Translations under genes and position numbers: made by a program
Assembly (NCBI GenBank): GCA_049323795.1
Contig: JBMOOH010000013.1
Location: 1 to 33,633, forward strand
From: JAOADN01 sp049323795
GTDB lineage: Bacteria > Pseudomonadota > Alphaproteobacteria > Rhodobacterales > Rhodobacteraceae
Direction: 5' to 3'
DNA length: 33,633 nucleotides
Shown: in pieces, positions 1 through 7,486 of the stretch
How the letters are laid out: every line of letters begins with the position of its first letter
Numbering within the stretch: the stretch's first letter is position 1
Notes under the pieces: model-generated
The model's input: the letters and a program-made list of their open reading frames with translations, nothing else
Database searches by the model: none
What the model was told of the DNA's origin: nothing

Positions 1-121
1 ACGAATGTCCATCGAAAGGGGTTTCGTCATGAGGGCTGGCCTCCACACCCAGACCCCATCGTGAACCAGAAATCCCAACGCATGGGAATCCCCAAACGAT
101 TCACTCAAGCGTCATCACGCT

Positions 122-799
122 CTAGCCTTCTGCGACGAGCCGCGCGAGGTAGTCTTCGACGGTCTTGCCGGGCTCGGGCAGGAACGCCCCCCCGTCCGCC
201 TGAAGCGATACGATAAGATCGACGCGGAACACGCGGAAATCGCCACTGGTTTCGCACCAGGCCGTAAGCGTCCAGGCACGCCCCCAGAATTCGAGCTGCA
301 GCGGGCGCACGCGGCGCCGGCTGGTCTGTCCGCGGAGATCGCGGTAGTGCAGCGCGAGCGTCAGATGCTCGCGAAGAGCGCGGCGGATCAGGCCGAGATG
401 AGGGGCGGCCTGTGCCGCCTCGGGGCTGGAGAAGACGAAGGTGTCGGCGCCCGCCTCTTCCGTGCCGCCGGGCGTGACGGCCGCGATCTTGGCCCGCAGG
501 CTCGCCGCCGCGCGGGCGAGCGAGGGGTCCGCGGCGCTGGCGACCAGAACCACGCCCAGGCGCAGCGCCTCGAGTTCCTCGCGGGTCAGGGCGACCGGAG
601 GAAGCGTGATCGGCGCCGAGAGCATGTAGCCGACGCCGCGCTCGCCCTCGACCGGCAGGCCCGACGCCATCAGCGTCGCCATGTCGCGCCAGATCGTCCG
701 GACAGACACCTCGAGATTCCGGGCGAGATCGCTGGCGCGATGGAGCTTTCCGTCGCGCAGGATCTGGATCAGGTCGAACAGACGGTCGGTGCGGCGCAT
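122..799 (-). CDS. WYL-domain (YafY-type) transcriptional regulator
   Basis: 225-residue DNA-binding regulator. Residues about 1-60 form an HTH_11/DeoR-like winged helix (MRRTDRLFDLIQILRDGK start, then a typical DLARNLEVSVRTIWRDM recognition region), followed by a linker and a WYL domain from about residue 135, with the family's RRVRPLQLEFWGRAWTLTAW-like ligand-sensing core. Proteins of this family sense small ligands and usually control the adjacent gene. The ATG lies directly after a short G-rich stretch, and the start matches the canonical MRRTDRL N-terminus of the family. The gene points away from tatA. Upstream at 1031-1048 lies a near-perfect palindrome that could be its operator. Ligand unknown; family assignment is firm, target is inference. 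Confidence 0.93.
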   Translation of the reverse strand: MRRTDRLFDLIQILRDGKLHRASDLARNLEVSVRTIWRDMATLMASGLPVEGERGVGYMLSAPITLPPVALTREELEALRLGVVLVASAADPSLARAAASLRAKIAAVTPGGTEEAGADTFVFSSPEAAQAAPHLGLIRRALREHLTLALHYRDLRGQTSRRRVRPLQLEFWGRAWTLTAWCETSGDFRVFRVDLIVSLQADGGAFLPEPGKTVEDYLARLVAEG

Positions 800-832
800 C
801 GTCCGGCAGGCTCACGTGCCGCACCCATCCCG

Positions 833-1010
833 TCAAGCGGCCTTCTGCGCGACCGATCCCCTCGGCCGCGCCCGAAACGGGCCGGGCGCTTCCACGGTCC
901 GCCGGATGGCGTCGCCGGAAGCGCCGGGCAGGCCGCGGCGGGCCGCGGCCCCGGCGGCGAGGATCGATTCGGTTCGCCCCCCCCGATCGCCGGTGCTGGT
1001 TGCGCTGCAT
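833..1010 (-). pseudogene. Possible frameshifted small gene upstream of the WYL regulator
   Basis: An ATG at 1010 follows ACAGGAGA closely, but its frame gives an Arg-rich, non-natural sequence. One frame over, the stretch ending with TGA at 833 shows strongly G/C-rich third positions and reads TESILAAGAAARRGLPGASG and onward. The two frames would join if an eight-base C run on the plus strand (977-984) were one base shorter, giving about 59 residues. I do not recognise the product. It could be a genuine pseudogene, a slippage-prone gene, a sequence error at the homopolymer, or chance. Low confidence. Confidence 0.25.
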
Positions 1011-1030
1011 TCTCCTGTCTGCCGGGGCAA

Positions 1031-1048
1031 CTGACAACTAGCTGTCAG
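1031..1048. promoter_or_regulatory. Near-perfect palindrome, putative operator of the WYL regulator
   Basis: CTGACAACTAGCTGTCAG is an 18-bp inverted repeat with a single mismatched pair (A at position 7 against C at position 12). The TGACA/TGTCA half-sites resemble the paired half-sites commonly bound by HTH_11/WYL regulators. It lies 232 bp upstream of the regulator's start and just upstream of a Shine-Dalgarno-like sequence at 1011-1018, as expected for an operator controlling a leftward gene now missing or broken. Assignment to this regulator is inference from proximity. Confidence 0.55.
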
Positions 1049-1088
1049 CAATCTGGTCCGCGAAGCAGTGTCGCGGGGCGCGCGGGCC

Positions 1089-1116
1089 CTGTTTCGGTCG
1101 CCCGAACCCCTATAGT
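1089..1116 (+). promoter_or_regulatory. Candidate tatABC promoter
   Basis: TATAGT at 1111-1116 is a good -10 match and one of the few A/T-rich hexamers in the intergenic region. A weak -35 candidate CTGTTT lies at 1089-1094, spaced 16 bp. The tatA ATG follows at 1163, with a GGAGA Shine-Dalgarno at 1152-1156. The -35 match is poor, so this is tentative. Confidence 0.35.
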
Positions 1117-1162
1117 GTCGGCGGGTGCCCGGTCAGCGGGCGTCGGGTTATGGAGAGCAACC

Positions 1163-1375
1163 ATGCAGATTGGACCTTGGCAGATCCTCGTGATCGGCAT
1201 CGTCGTCCTGGTCCTGTTCGGGCGGGGCAAGGTGAGCTCGCTCATGGGCGAGGTCGGAAAGGGCATAACCGCCTTCAAGAAGGGGATTGCCGACGGGGCC
1301 GCCGAGGCCGAGAAGGCCGTCGAGGCAGAGCCGCGCGACGTGACGCCGGCTGCCAAGGAAACGGACAAGGCCTGA
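1163..1375 (+). CDS. tatA: Sec-independent protein translocase subunit TatA
   Basis: 70-residue TatA, which oligomerises to form the variable pore of the twin-arginine translocase and moves folded, often cofactor-containing proteins across the cytoplasmic membrane. It begins MQIGPWQILVIGIVVLVLF: a single membrane helix at about residues 5-20, the FGRGK hinge at about 19-23, then the amphipathic helix (SSLMGEVGKGITAFKKGI) and a charged Glu/Lys tail. The length is normal for TatA. The start was chosen at the ATG preceded by GGAGA; the same frame is open far upstream but that part does not look natural. It is first in the tatA-tatB-tatC unit; tatB follows after 57 bp. Confidence 0.97.
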   Translation: MQIGPWQILVIGIVVLVLFGRGKVSSLMGEVGKGITAFKKGIADGAAEAEKAVEAEPRDVTPAAKETDKA

Positions 1376-1432
1376 GCCGCGGGCGGCAGCTCCGACGTGA
1401 TGGCCACCGGAAACCGGGGGAAGGGCTGAGGC

Positions 1433-2065
1433 ATGTTCGATATCGGCTGGACCGAACTTCTTCTGATCGGGATCGTGGCGCTGATCGTGATCGGGCCGCA
1501 GGATCTTCCCGACATGTTCCGCCAGCTCGGCCGGTTCACCGGCAAGCTGCGGTCGATGTCGCGCGACTTCCAGCGGGCGATCGACCAGGCGGCGCGGGAG
1601 TCGGGCGTCAAGGACCTCGCCAAGGACATGAACGATCTGACCTCGCCCAAGAGCCTCGGCCTCAATGCCGTCAGGGAAGCGGCGGACAGGTTCGAGAAAT
1701 GGGATCCGCTGAAGCCGGTGACGGCGGCGGCACAGAAGCCGCTGACGCCCGCCGCGATGCCGGCGAGCCCGGCTGCGGAGGCGGCGAAACCGACGCCCGA
1801 GGAACTGGCCGACGCGGAACCCGAGCCGGTCCTCGGCCCCGAGACGAAGGCGCTCTACCAGAAGAAGGCGCAGGTCAGGGCGGAGCGCAAGACCGCCCGT
1901 GCGACGGCAGATGCGCCGGCATCGCCGGCGGCAGCGGCAGCCGAACCGGGCAGGCCCCGCAGGCGGACCGCGAAGGCCGCCGCCGTGGCACCGGAAGCGG
2001 CCGCTGCCGAAGCGGCGGACCGGACGCCGCGCGCGCCGCGCCGCAGGAAGGCTGATCCCGCATGA
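1433..2065 (+). CDS. tatB: Sec-independent protein translocase subunit TatB
   Basis: 210-residue TatB, which with TatC forms the receptor for twin-arginine signal peptides. The N-terminus MFDIGWTELLLIGIVALIVI is a typical TatB membrane helix, with the Gly-Pro hinge at residues 21-22 and an amphipathic helix (DLPDMFRQLGRFTGKLRSMS). From about residue 100 on there is a long Ala/Pro/Lys/Arg-rich tail ending in a basic cluster. This makes it longer than enteric TatB but is common in alphaproteobacteria. Its stop overlaps the tatC start by four bases (ATGA), indicating translational coupling. The tail is low-complexity and probably disordered. Confidence 0.96.
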   Translation: MFDIGWTELLLIGIVALIVIGPQDLPDMFRQLGRFTGKLRSMSRDFQRAIDQAARESGVKDLAKDMNDLTSPKSLGLNAVREAADRFEKWDPLKPVTAAAQKPLTPAAMPASPAAEAAKPTPEELADAEPEPVLGPETKALYQKKAQVRAERKTARATADAPASPAAAAAEPGRPRRRTAKAAAVAPEAAAAEAADRTPRAPRRRKADPA

Positions 2066-2916
2066 CCCGGGCGGAGGACCATATCGACGACAGCTCCGCC
2101 CCGCTGATCGAGCACCTCAAGGAGCTCAGGACGCGCATCCTCTATGCCATGGCGGCCTATGTCGTCTTCTTCATCGTCGGCTACATCATCTGGCAGCCGA
2201 TCTTCTCGTTCCTCACCTACCCGATGTGCGAGGTTCTGGCCGAGCGCGGCCAGCCGTGCCAGCTCGTGCTCATCAAGATGCAGGAAGGTTTCTTCGTCGC
2301 CATCCGAATCGCGCTCTGGGGCGGCTTCGCGATGGCGTTTCCGGTCATCGCCTTCCAGCTCTGGCGCTTCGTCGCGCCCGGACTCTACCGGTCCGAGAAG
2401 AACGCCTTCCTGCCGTTCCTCATCGCCTCGCCGGTCATGTTCCTGATCGGCGCCGCCTTTGCCTATTACATCATCCTGCCCTTCGCCTTCTCGTTCTTCC
2501 TCGGGTTCCAGGACAGCTTCCAGCAGGCCGTCGAAGCGGGCGGCAGCCTGGCCGCCCCGCCGGCGGGGGTGGTGTTCCAGGGTTCGATGGAATCCTACCT
2601 GTCGCTCACCATGACCTTCGTGCTGGCGTTCGGCCTGTGCTTCCAGCTTCCGGTGCTGCTGACGCTGATGGGACGGGCGGGCATCATCTCGGCCGCGGGC
2701 CTGAGGGCGACGCGGAAATACGCGATCGTGGGGATCCTGACCGTGGCGGCGATCGTGACCCCGCCCGACGTGCTGTCGCAGGTCATCCTGTTCTCGGCGA
2801 TCTATCCTCTCTATGAAATCTCGATCTTCCTCATCGCCCGGTTCGAGCGCCAGCGCGAGGCGCAGATGCGGGCGGACGGGACGTGGGTGGACGAGGACGG
2901 GGAAGGCGCCGCGTGA
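2062..2916 (+). CDS. tatC: Twin-arginine translocase subunit TatC
   Basis: 284-residue polytopic TatC, the signal-peptide-recognising core of the Tat translocase. The N-terminal cytosolic motif APLIEHLKELRTRILY (near residues 13-28) carries the conserved HLxELRxR signature. Six hydrophobic segments follow, with the conserved periplasmic and cytosolic loops (FVAPGLYRSEKNAFLPF around residue 113, GLCFQLPVLLTLMGRAGI around 195). The tail is acidic. It overlaps tatB by four bases at its start, and its TGA overlaps a GTG start of the next gene (GTGA), so all of tatB, tatC and the ATPase gene are coupled. Confidence 0.97.
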   Translation: MTRAEDHIDDSSAPLIEHLKELRTRILYAMAAYVVFFIVGYIIWQPIFSFLTYPMCEVLAERGQPCQLVLIKMQEGFFVAIRIALWGGFAMAFPVIAFQLWRFVAPGLYRSEKNAFLPFLIASPVMFLIGAAFAYYIILPFAFSFFLGFQDSFQQAVEAGGSLAAPPAGVVFQGSMESYLSLTMTFVLAFGLCFQLPVLLTLMGRAGIISAAGLRATRKYAIVGILTVAAIVTPPDVLSQVILFSAIYPLYEISIFLIARFERQREAQMRADGTWVDEDGEGAA

Positions 2917-3773
2917 CGGCCGATGCCCTGACCCGGATCGCCGAGGCGCTGGAGCGACTGTCCCCGCCCGCACTCCGCTCGCCGGATTTCGACGCGGCGG
3001 ATGCATTCCTCTGGCATGTCGCGCCGGACCGTCTCGACCCGGTGCGGGTGGTGGCGCACGTGGAGCTGGGCCTGCTTCTGGGGATCGACCGCGCGCGCGA
3101 CACGCTGCTCCGGAACACGCTGCGCTTCGCGCAGGGCTTTGCGGCCAACAACGCGCTGCTCTGGGGCGCGCGCGGGATGGGAAAGTCGAGCCTCGTCAAG
3201 GCGGTCCATGCCGAGGTGAACCGGCGCGGGCACGATCTCAAGATCGTCGAGGTGAGCCGCGAGGACCTGACATCGACGGGACGGCTGCTCGATCACTTGC
3301 GCGCCGCCGCCGCACGCCGCTTCGTCCTGTTCTGCGACGACCTCTCCTTCAGCCACGACGACCAGCACTACAAGTCGCTCAAGGCGGTGCTGGACGGCGG
3401 CATCGCCGGGCGCCCGGCGAACGTCGTCTTCTACGCCACATCGAACCGCCGGCACCTGATGCCGCGCGACATGATCGAGAACGAGCGGCAGAGCGCGATC
3501 AGCCCCTCCGAGGCGACCGAGGAGAAGGTGTCGCTGTCGGACCGGTTCGGGCTGTGGCTGGGGTTCCATCCCTGCACGCAGGACGAGTATCTGGCGATGA
3601 TCCGGGGCTATTGCGACGCCTGGGGCATCGCCATCCCCGAGGCCGAGCTGCGCGCCGAGGCGATCGAGTGGCAGGCGACGCGCGGCGCGCGGTCCGGGCG
3701 GGTGGCGTGGCAGTATTTCACCGACCTGGCCGGACGCCGGGGCGTGGCGCTCGGCACCGGTAGCGCCGGCTGA
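2913..3773 (+). CDS. DUF815-family AAA ATPase
   Basis: 286-residue predicted ATPase of the DUF815 family. Walker A GARGMGKS lies at residues 85-92, Walker B VLFCDDLSF at 138-146, and a sensor-like YATSNRRHLMPR follows near 174-185. An upstream helical region precedes the nucleotide-binding core. Biochemical role of the family is unknown. I take the GTG at 2913 as start because it forms a GTGA overlap with the tatC stop; an ATG 30 bases earlier would lie inside tatC and adds only an Arg-rich stretch. The coupling to tatC is tight, so a link to membrane or export functions is possible but not shown. Confidence 0.92.
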   Translation: MTADALTRIAEALERLSPPALRSPDFDAADAFLWHVAPDRLDPVRVVAHVELGLLLGIDRARDTLLRNTLRFAQGFAANNALLWGARGMGKSSLVKAVHAEVNRRGHDLKIVEVSREDLTSTGRLLDHLRAAAARRFVLFCDDLSFSHDDQHYKSLKAVLDGGIAGRPANVVFYATSNRRHLMPRDMIENERQSAISPSEATEEKVSLSDRFGLWLGFHPCTQDEYLAMIRGYCDAWGIAIPEAELRAEAIEWQATRGARSGRVAWQYFTDLAGRRGVALGTGSAG

Positions 3774-3780
3774 AGCCGGC
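3765..3780 (+). terminator. Stem-loop across the DUF815 stop codon
   Basis: GCCGGC-TGAA-GCCGGC forms a 6-bp GC stem with the stop codon TGA in its tetraloop. It sits between two convergent genes (DUF815 ATPase and the nlpD-like gene). There is no T-tract after it, so it may stabilise mRNA ends or help termination rather than be a classical terminator. Confidence 0.35.
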
Positions 3781-3832
3781 TGCCCTGGCGCATGTCCCGC
3801 AGTGGCCCCCGCACATGGCCCGGCGAGGGCGC

Positions 3833-5026
3833 CTATTGCAGGTAGGGCATCGGGTCCACGCTGTCGAAGCCCTGGCGGACCTCGAAGTGGAGGAAGGGCT
3901 TGTCGCCCGCCCTCACCTTGGCGATCGCCTGCCCGCGCTTGACCCTGTCGCCCTTCGACACGGTGATCCCGTCGATGTTGGCATAGACCGTCAGCAGGTT
4001 GCCCTCGTGGCGCAGGACGAGGATCGGCACCTGTTCGGTGTCCTTGGTGATCGCCGCGACCGTTCCGTCCGCGGCCGCCGAAACGGTCGTGCCGGCGGGG
4101 GCCGCAATGTCGATCCCCTCGTTTTTCTTCTTCTGGTAGGTGCTGATGATCTTTCCCTTGACGGGCATGGCCATGCGGGCGCCCGAGGCGGCGGTCTTGG
4201 TGGCCCCGAGATCGGGTGCGGGCGCCGGCTTGGGCGCGGCGGCGGCGGGCTTGGTCGTTTCGGCGGGCAGCGGTTCCGAGGCGGACGGCGGCGGCGGCAG
4301 CGTCCCCTCGCCGGGGGCCGGGGCGATCCCGGCCGGGGCCGGCGGCGCCGAGGCGCTGGTCACCGGAATGAGCAGGAACTGCCCTTCGCGCACCGCAAGG
4401 TCGGCGCCGAGCCCGTTCCACTCGGCCAGGGAACGGACGTTCACGTTGTAGAGCCGCGCGATCGAATAGGCGGTCTCGCCGCGCACCACCTGGTGGCGGA
4501 CGGGTTCGGTGCCGGAGGGCCGGATCGCAGGCGCCGAGGCCGGGGGCCGCCCGGTTCCGCCTGCCTCGGCCCGGTCGATGGCCGACGAGGCGATGGTGGC
4601 GACGTCGATGCCGCCGCCCGGCGCGGCCGGCTGGCCCGGAAGGGTGCCGAGCGGTGGCGCGCCGCCGGCCACGCGCGGCGGCAGGGCGAGCACCTCGCCG
4701 CCGCGGAACTGGGTGCCCGCGGGAATGGCGTTGTAGTTTCCGAGCTCCCCCGGCGTCTGGCCGACCCGGAGGGCAATCGCCTCGAGGGTGTCGCCCGGCC
4801 GCGCCACCGCGACCTCATAGGTCGGGTAGGAGATGACGCCGCGCGCGTCCGGCGTCGGCCGCGCCTGGGTCGCGCCGAGCGCCGCGGCGCTCGTGTCGAG
4901 GCCGCTCTGGCCGAAATTCCGCAGGTCCGGGTCGAAGGCCCCGTTCGGCTCGCAGGCCCCGAGCAGGACGAGGCTCGCCCCCGCGACCACACCGTTCCTG
5001 AGGCGTCCCAATCTCGTCACTGGCAT
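3833..5026 (-). CDS. nlpD: NlpD-like LysM/LytM lipoprotein (degenerate M23 peptidase)
   Basis: 397 residues from the ATG at 5026, which is preceded by a GA-rich GAGGACGAGAG ribosome site; an upstream TTG at 5086 is less likely. Lipoprotein signal with lipobox LLGAC (Cys25). Two LysM modules follow (about residues 67-115, and a second beginning VRHQVVRGETAYSIARLYNV), then a Pro/Ala linker and a C-terminal LytM/M23 domain. In that domain the HxxxD zinc motif reads NEGID (His to Asn), the YxH motif reads YANI (His to Asn), and only the terminal LHFEV keeps a His. This is the pattern of amidase-activating NlpD/EnvC proteins rather than active endopeptidases. It is last in the surE-pcm-nlpD unit. 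Confidence 0.9.
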   Translation of the reverse strand: MPVTRLGRLRNGVVAGASLVLLGACEPNGAFDPDLRNFGQSGLDTSAAALGATQARPTPDARGVISYPTYEVAVARPGDTLEAIALRVGQTPGELGNYNAIPAGTQFRGGEVLALPPRVAGGAPPLGTLPGQPAAPGGGIDVATIASSAIDRAEAGGTGRPPASAPAIRPSGTEPVRHQVVRGETAYSIARLYNVNVRSLAEWNGLGADLAVREGQFLLIPVTSASAPPAPAGIAPAPGEGTLPPPPSASEPLPAETTKPAAAAPKPAPAPDLGATKTAASGARMAMPVKGKIISTYQKKKNEGIDIAAPAGTTVSAAADGTVAAITKDTEQVPILVLRHEGNLLTVYANIDGITVSKGDRVKRGQAIAKVRAGDKPFLHFEVRQGFDSVDPMPYLQ

Positions 5027-5095
5027 TGCTCTCGTCCTCGCTTGTCGGCCCTGTTCGCCGGGCCTTTTTCTATCCGTCACGGGCAAAAGCGCCCC

Positions 5096-5752
5096 TCAAT
5101 CCGCGGCAAGCCCCTCGACCAGCGGCACGAAGCGCACCGGGCGAAGTTCCTCGTACTCATATCCCCGGGACGTGCGGCGGACCTTGATCAGGCTCTGCAC
5201 CGCATCCGACTGCCCCACCGGCAGCACCATGATACCGTTTTCGCGCAACTGAGCCAATAGGGGGCCGGGCGGGTCCTCGGCGGCGGCGGTGACGAGGATG
5301 CGGTCGAACGGCGCCTGTTCCGGCAGACCGCGGCTGCCATCCCCCGCGATGGCGGTGATGTTCGGCAGGTCGAGTGCGGCAAAGACCGCCTCGGCCTCGC
5401 GGACAAGCCGCCGGTGCCGGTCGAGCGTGTAGACCCGCCGGGCAAGGCGCGACAGGACCGCGGCCTGATAGCCCGATCCGGTTCCGACCTCGAGCACCTT
5501 GTCCCGCGGCGTCACCTCGAGCGCCTGCGTCATGATGCCGACGACCGAGGGCTGGCTGATCGTCTGCCCGCAGGCGATGGGCAGCGGCACGTCCTCGTAG
5601 GCGCGTTCCGCGAAGACGCCCCGGACAAAGGCGCCCCGGTCGACGGATTCGATGGCCGAAAGGACGCGGGCGTCGGTTACGCCGTGCGAGCGCAGCGCAA
5701 AGAGGAACCGCATCCGCCGTTCCGCATCGTCGCTGTTGGTCCCCTCGGTCAT
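5096..5752 (-). CDS. pcm: Protein-L-isoaspartate O-methyltransferase
   Basis: 218-residue Pcm. It transfers a methyl group from S-adenosylmethionine to isoaspartyl residues in aged proteins, starting their repair. Family motif CGQTISQPSVVGIMTQ lies at residues 61-76 and the SAM-binding glycine motif VLEVGTGSGYQ at 86-96, followed by the usual Rossmann strands (VYTLDRHRRLVREAE and onward). Full family length. It is 23 bp downstream of surE and 69 bp upstream of the nlpD-like gene, in the classical stationary-phase survival order surE-pcm-nlpD. Confidence 0.96.
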   Translation of the reverse strand: MTEGTNSDDAERRMRFLFALRSHGVTDARVLSAIESVDRGAFVRGVFAERAYEDVPLPIACGQTISQPSVVGIMTQALEVTPRDKVLEVGTGSGYQAAVLSRLARRVYTLDRHRRLVREAEAVFAALDLPNITAIAGDGSRGLPEQAPFDRILVTAAAEDPPGPLLAQLRENGIMVLPVGQSDAVQSLIKVRRTSRGYEYEELRPVRFVPLVEGLAAD

Positions 5753-5775
5753 CCCGGTCTGGCTTCCCTGACGCT

Positions 5776-6561
5776 CTATTCCAGCCTCGTCCGCAGCGTC
5801 TCGATCGCGTCATGGGCGGTCAGGTCGGCCCGCATCGGGGTGACCGCGATATAGCCCTCGAGGTTCACCGCCACATCCGTGCCCGGCGCGGTCGGCAGGT
5901 GCTGGGGTCCGCCCGTGACCCACAGGAACCGCCGCCCCGAAGGAGAGATGTGCGGCTCGACCCCGAAGCGGGTGTCCGCCCGGAAGCCCTGGGCCGCGAC
6001 CTTCGTGCCTTTCACCGACCCGGCGGCGGTGGGCGGGAAGTTCACGTTGTAGAACAGCCGGTAGTCCCGGTCATCCCAGGGCGCCTTGGCGAGGAGCGTC
6101 CGGACGACGCCTGCCCCGTGGACACGCGCGGCCTCGAACGGGTCGTCCAGATCCTCGGTCTCGGGGCCCATGAACTGGCTGAGGGCGATCGCCGGAAGGC
6201 CCTGCAGCGCGGCCTCCATCGCTCCGCCGATGGTGCCCGAATAGAGGACGTTCTCGCCCGCGTTGTTGCCCCGGTTGACGCCCGAGAGGACGAGATCGGG
6301 CACCCCGCCCTGGAGCACGTCGTAAAGTCCGGCGAGGACGCAGTCCGCCGGGCTGCCCTCGGCGGCGTAGCGGCGGGGCCCGAGCCGGGCGATCATCGTG
6401 GGATGGGTGTAGCTGATGCAATGCGCCACGCCCGACTGCTCGAAGGCGGGCGCCACGACCCAGACCTCACCGTCCGGCCCCGCGATCTCGGCCGCGATGG
6501 ATTCGAGCACGGCGAGGCCGGGGGCGTTGATGCCGTCGTCGTTGGTGATGAGGATGCGCAT
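5776..6561 (-). CDS. surE: 5'/3'-nucleotidase SurE
   Basis: 261-residue metal-dependent nucleotidase acting on nucleoside monophosphates, linked to stationary-phase survival. It begins MRILITNDDGINAPG, with the Asp-Asp metal pair at residues 8-9; later come FEQSGVAHCIS and the LSGVNRGNNAGENVLYSGT core that contributes the Asn ligand and active site. The ATG at 6561 places the hallmark ILITNDDG at the N-terminus; a longer frame upstream has no support. First gene of the surE-pcm-nlpD unit. A 129-bp gap separates it from the short-chain dehydrogenase. Confidence 0.96.
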   Translation of the reverse strand: MRILITNDDGINAPGLAVLESIAAEIAGPDGEVWVVAPAFEQSGVAHCISYTHPTMIARLGPRRYAAEGSPADCVLAGLYDVLQGGVPDLVLSGVNRGNNAGENVLYSGTIGGAMEAALQGLPAIALSQFMGPETEDLDDPFEAARVHGAGVVRTLLAKAPWDDRDYRLFYNVNFPPTAAGSVKGTKVAAQGFRADTRFGVEPHISPSGRRFLWVTGGPQHLPTAPGTDVAVNLEGYIAVTPMRADLTAHDAIETLRTRLE

Positions 6562-6664
6562 GGACCGGACCGCTGTTTCGGCCCTGATAGACGGAAACCG
6601 GGGCGGGCGTAAAGCGATGGTGGCGGCCACCGGCCAGACTGCCAGACGTTGTGGCAGGGGCGCG

Positions 6665-6695
6665 TCTGACGCAGGCCCGGCCGGGGCGCGTCAGA
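6665..6695 (-). terminator. Inverted repeat at the 3' end of the SDR gene
   Basis: TCTGACGC (6665-6672) pairs with GCGTCAGA (6688-6695), an 8-bp perfect stem with a GC-rich 15-base loop. The SDR stop codon (6691-6693) lies inside the right arm. It sits between the SDR gene and surE, so it could separate their transcripts. No T-run follows on the minus strand. Confidence 0.42.
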
Positions 6696-7347
6696 GGCCG
6701 TCGAGCAGCCGTTTCGCTTCCGATCTGGGGTCTGCCAGCGCGCCGCGGTCCTCGCCCGGGAAGAAGCGGGCACGGGTCGCCGTCGGCATCGGCGCGGGCG
6801 CGGCGATGACGACCCGCGGCCCGATCCGTTCGTTCTCGGCCGCCCAGCTCCGCGCCAGGGCGATCTGCGCGGCCTTCGTTGCCCCGTACGAGCCGAAGAA
6901 CTTCCGCCCCGCGCAGGCGTCGTCGAGAAAGAGCGCGGTTCCCCCGCCGGCGCGGAGAAGGGGCTCGATCAGCGGAATGAGGGTCGCGGTCGCGGTGATG
7001 TTTCCGGCGACCGACTTGGCGAAGTCCTTGGCGTCGATATGCCCTGCCGGGGCCAGCGGCGCGGCATGGACGGCGGCATGGACCCAGAGCGACAGGCCGC
7101 CCCATCGCGCGCCGACCATCTTCGCCAGATGCTCCATCGCCTCGGCGTTCGTGACGTCCATCGGGGCGAGCGTCGCGCTGCCGCCCTTGCCCGTGATCGC
7201 ATCGTCCAGGTCCTCGAGCCCCCCCACGGTGCGCGCCACGGCGATGACATGGGTGCCGCGCGCGCCGATCTCTTCGGCGAGGGCGAAGCCCAGTCCGCGC
7301 GAGGCGCCTGTGACGAGTGCGGGGTAGTGGCGAAGCGTATCGGTCAT
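6691..7347 (-). CDS. Short-chain dehydrogenase/reductase family protein (atypical)
   Basis: 218-residue SDR-fold protein. The dinucleotide-binding motif is GASRGLGFA near residues 13-21 and the catalytic pair YGATK lies in the second half. Two positions depart from the classical family: the structural NNAG motif is replaced by WVHAAVHAAP, and no Ser is found near the usual position about 13 residues before the Tyr (sequence LDDACAGRKFFGSYGATK). It may still bind NAD(P) but could have a non-standard or lost activity. The ATG at 7347 gives the normal N-terminus; the longer upstream frame runs into the bioY region. Divergently arranged with bioY. Confidence 0.88.
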   Translation of the reverse strand: MTDTLRHYPALVTGASRGLGFALAEEIGARGTHVIAVARTVGGLEDLDDAITGKGGSATLAPMDVTNAEAMEHLAKMVGARWGGLSLWVHAAVHAAPLAPAGHIDAKDFAKSVAGNITATATLIPLIEPLLRAGGGTALFLDDACAGRKFFGSYGATKAAQIALARSWAAENERIGPRVVIAAPAPMPTATRARFFPGEDRGALADPRSEAKRLLDGL

Positions 7348-7486
7348 GCGTGCCCAGATCGCAGGGGCGGGGCCGGGTTTCAAGGGGGCACGTTGACATT
7401 GCCCCGCCCGCCCGCGACAGTGCCGCCCAGACCGCGGCGCGCCCGGCGCGACCGCCCGGAAGGGACAGAAGAAGGGTTTCGCAGAG

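Larger units (their letters stand above)
800..1162. other. Divergent intergenic region between regulator and tatA
   Basis: This 363-base stretch has no intact gene that I can support. It contains, from left to right, the upstream end of the regulator, a possible broken small gene on the minus strand (833-1010), a Shine-Dalgarno-like TCTCCTGT (minus ACAGGAGA, 1011-1018), the palindrome at 1031-1048 and a candidate tatA promoter around 1089-1116. Codons in the minus-strand frame 833-1010 have a strong G/C bias at third positions, which suggests former coding. Confidence 0.5.

Noticed and set aside
13..26. Small hairpin CGAAA-GGGG-TTTCG at the window start
   Set aside because: Only five weak pairs; no gene of known orientation ends here within the window, so no role can be assigned.
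105..1037. Minus-strand 310-residue open frame overlapping the WYL regulator
   Set aside because: Arg/Pro-rich out-of-frame translation of the regulator; no plausible domain and poor third-position bias compared with the real frame.
347..1162. Long open frame extending upstream of tatA on the plus strand (342 residues in all)
   Set aside because: It is antisense to the WYL regulator, is Arg/Gly/Ala-rich with no recognisable family, and TatA's canonical start at 1163 has its own ribosome site.
7393..7421. TTGACA plus GACAGT as a strong bioY promoter
   Set aside because: The -35 is perfect but the -10 matches only three of six bases, so it is mentioned in the bioY entry but not listed as a feature.
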